NCBI GenBank assembly: GCA_035759925.1
Contig: DASTTY010000112.1
Coordinates: 1-14,199 of the forward strand
Length of the DNA: 14,199 bases
Source of the DNA: RHKX01 sp035759925
GTDB lineage: Bacteria; Actinomycetota; Thermoleophilia; Solirubrobacterales; 70-9
Direction of reading: 5' to 3'
The notes under the pieces: model-generated
The model's input: only the letters and a program-made list of their open reading frames with translations
Database searches by the model: none
Told to the model about the DNA's origin: nothing
Position numbers and translations under genes: made by a program
In this document: positions 13,159 to 14,199 of the stretch, one piece after another
How the letters are laid out: each line of letters starts with the position of its first letter
Numbering within the stretch: position 1 is the first letter of the stretch

Positions 13159-14199
13159 TCAGGCGATGGCCTCGATCAGCGCCGGGCCACCGGTGAGATG
13201 GATCTCGCCAGGCCGGAGGCCGGCCGCCGCGAGCAGCGATCGGAGCTCGTCGGCGGAGCGCTGGCGGCCGCCGTCGCACTGGGTGAGCATGTGCAGATCG
13301 ACGAGCACCGCGACCGGGTCGGGGTGGTCGGGATCGAGCAGGGTCTCGACCAGGATCAGCTTCGAGCCGGGCGGCATCGCCCGCCGCACCGTCTCGAGGA
13401 TCGCGAGCGACCGCTCGTCGTCCCAGTCGTGGAGGATGTCCTTGAGCAGGTAGAGGTCCGCCTTCGCCTCGACGCGCTCGAAGATGTTCCCCTCGACGAG
13501 CTCGACGCGGTCGCGGACTCCGGCGCGCTGGAGGTGCGCGTCGGCCTCCGGGAGCACGCCGGGAGCCTCGACCAGGACTCCGTTCAGCTCGGGCCGCGCC
13601 GCCAGGATCGCGGCGAGCAGCGGCCCGGAGCCGCCGGCGACGTCGCAGACCGCTCCCCGCTCGGGCCACGGATAGCCGCTCACCACCCAGGCCTTGACGA
13701 GGCCGGTCATCTCGCGCATCGAGCTCGCGAACAGCCGCTCCTCGTCGGGATTGGCGGCGAAGTGGTCCCAGACCGAGCGCCCGTGGGTCGCCGGGAAGGA
13801 CGGCTCGCCGGTCCTGATCGAGGCGGCGAGGTTGGCCCAGGCTTCCTGCACGGCGGCGGTGTTGATGTGCCGGGCCCAGTAGGAGATCGAGGGTGAGTGG
13901 CCTTTCCGCAGCGCCTGTCCGGTCGCCGTCAGCGACCAGGCGCCACCGCGCCCGCGCGCGACGATCCCCTCGTCGGCGGCGAGTCGCAGCGTCCGCTCGA
14001 GCGTGTCGGCGTCGAGGTCGAGGTCGCCGGCGAGCTTCGCCGCGGTCGCCGGGCCGACCCCGAGCGCCTCGATCGCGCCGACCTCGACAAGGGCGCCGAT
14101 CACGCGCGTCGTCGCGAACGCCATCAGCCGCTCCCAGGCGAGCACCTCCGGCGGCAGGAGGCGATCGCCGGCGCGACGCAGGAGCCGCCGGAGGCGAAG
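13159..14199 (-). CDS. SAM-dependent O-methyltransferase, plant-COMT-like family (5' end cut by window edge)
   Basis: The minus-strand frame is open to the last base of the window, giving 346 codons. The GTG at 14145 is not a convincing start because its GGAG touches it. The residues before it (RRLLRRAGDRLLPPEV) read as a natural N-terminal helix, so the true start is probably just outside. The N-terminal third is the dimerisation/winged-helix domain (ATTRVIGALVEVGAIEALG, then LERTLRLAADEGIV). The methyltransferase domain has the SAM loop VCDVAGGSGPLLAAI and the acidic-loop region EAPGVL. It also has LKDILHDWDDERSLAIL, whose His is the catalytic base in this family. It ends with DLHMLTQCDGGRQRSADELRSLLAAAGL. 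Such enzymes methylate hydroxyls of aromatic or polyketide metabolites. No biosynthetic cluster is visible in the window, so the substrate is unknown. Confidence 0.9.
   Translation of the reverse strand, partial: LRLRRLLRRAGDRLLPPEVLAWERLMAFATTRVIGALVEVGAIEALGVGPATAAKLAGDLDLDADTLERTLRLAADEGIVARGRGGAWSLTATGQALRKGHSPSISYWARHINTAAVQEAWANLAASIRTGEPSFPATHGRSVWDHFAANPDEERLFASSMREMTGLVKAWVVSGYPWPERGAVCDVAGGSGPLLAAILAARPELNGVLVEAPGVLPEADAHLQRAGVRDRVELVEGNIFERVEAKADLYLLKDILHDWDDERSLAILETVRRAMPPGSKLILVETLLDPDHPDPVAVLVDLHMLTQCDGGRQRSADELRSLLAAAGLRPGEIHLTGGPALIEAIA

Noticed and set aside
13019..13669. 216-residue Arg-rich open frame on the minus strand
   Set aside because: It is an alternate frame of the O-methyltransferase and runs into the SRP RNA region. 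Its composition is typical of a shadow frame.

Overview
The window is uniformly very GC-rich, with strongly G/C-biased third codon positions and frequent GTG/TTG starts. Together with secreted Gly/Ala-rich proteins this points to a high-GC actinobacterium. A deep-branching group such as Thermoleophilia/Solirubrobacterales is my best guess, but that is inference from style and gene content and was not tested by any search. Nothing looks phage-like or transposon-like: there are no IS elements, CRISPR arrays or integrases, and composition does not shift abruptly.

Layout. (1) Bases 1-2713, minus strand: a secreted beta-propeller-like protein followed, with a 4-bp stop/start overlap, by a DUF1254/DUF1214 protein that runs off the left edge. 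(2) Bases 2799-6146, minus strand: a large fusion of a complete class II lysyl-tRNA synthetase (first half) and an MprF-type membrane lysyl-phosphatidylglycerol synthase (second half). This domain order is opposite to mycobacterial LysX. (3) A cationic amino-acid permease of the APC/CAT type (6198-7655, plus) is divergent from it across only 51 bp. (4) A secreted SGNH esterase/lipase (7765-8679, plus) overlaps tail-to-tail by 11 bp with a DMT-type transporter (8669-9589, minus). The transporter sits 10 bp downstream of a six-helix membrane protein with His/Asp motifs (9600-10328, minus). (5) A secreted right-handed beta-helix protein follows (10615-11763, plus). (6) The RNA-rich segment holds tRNA-Val(CAC) (minus), a secreted LAS/M15-like zinc peptidase with a glycine-rich tail (minus), a strongly structured probable RNA on the plus strand (12750-12859) and the SRP RNA ffs (minus). 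(7) A SAM-dependent small-molecule O-methyltransferase (minus) runs off the right edge.

How the genes may work together. The lysyl-tRNA synthetase/LPG-synthase fusion would charge tRNA with lysine and pass the lysine on to phosphatidylglycerol, lowering the negative charge of the membrane. The divergent cationic amino-acid permease could supply the lysine. Several neighbours are also envelope or secreted proteins: propeller, DUF1254, SGNH esterase, beta-helix and LAS peptidase. I see housekeeping and envelope genes rather than a defence or mobile island. The two most unusual items are the reversed LysRS-MprF fusion and the unassigned structured RNA facing the SRP RNA gene.
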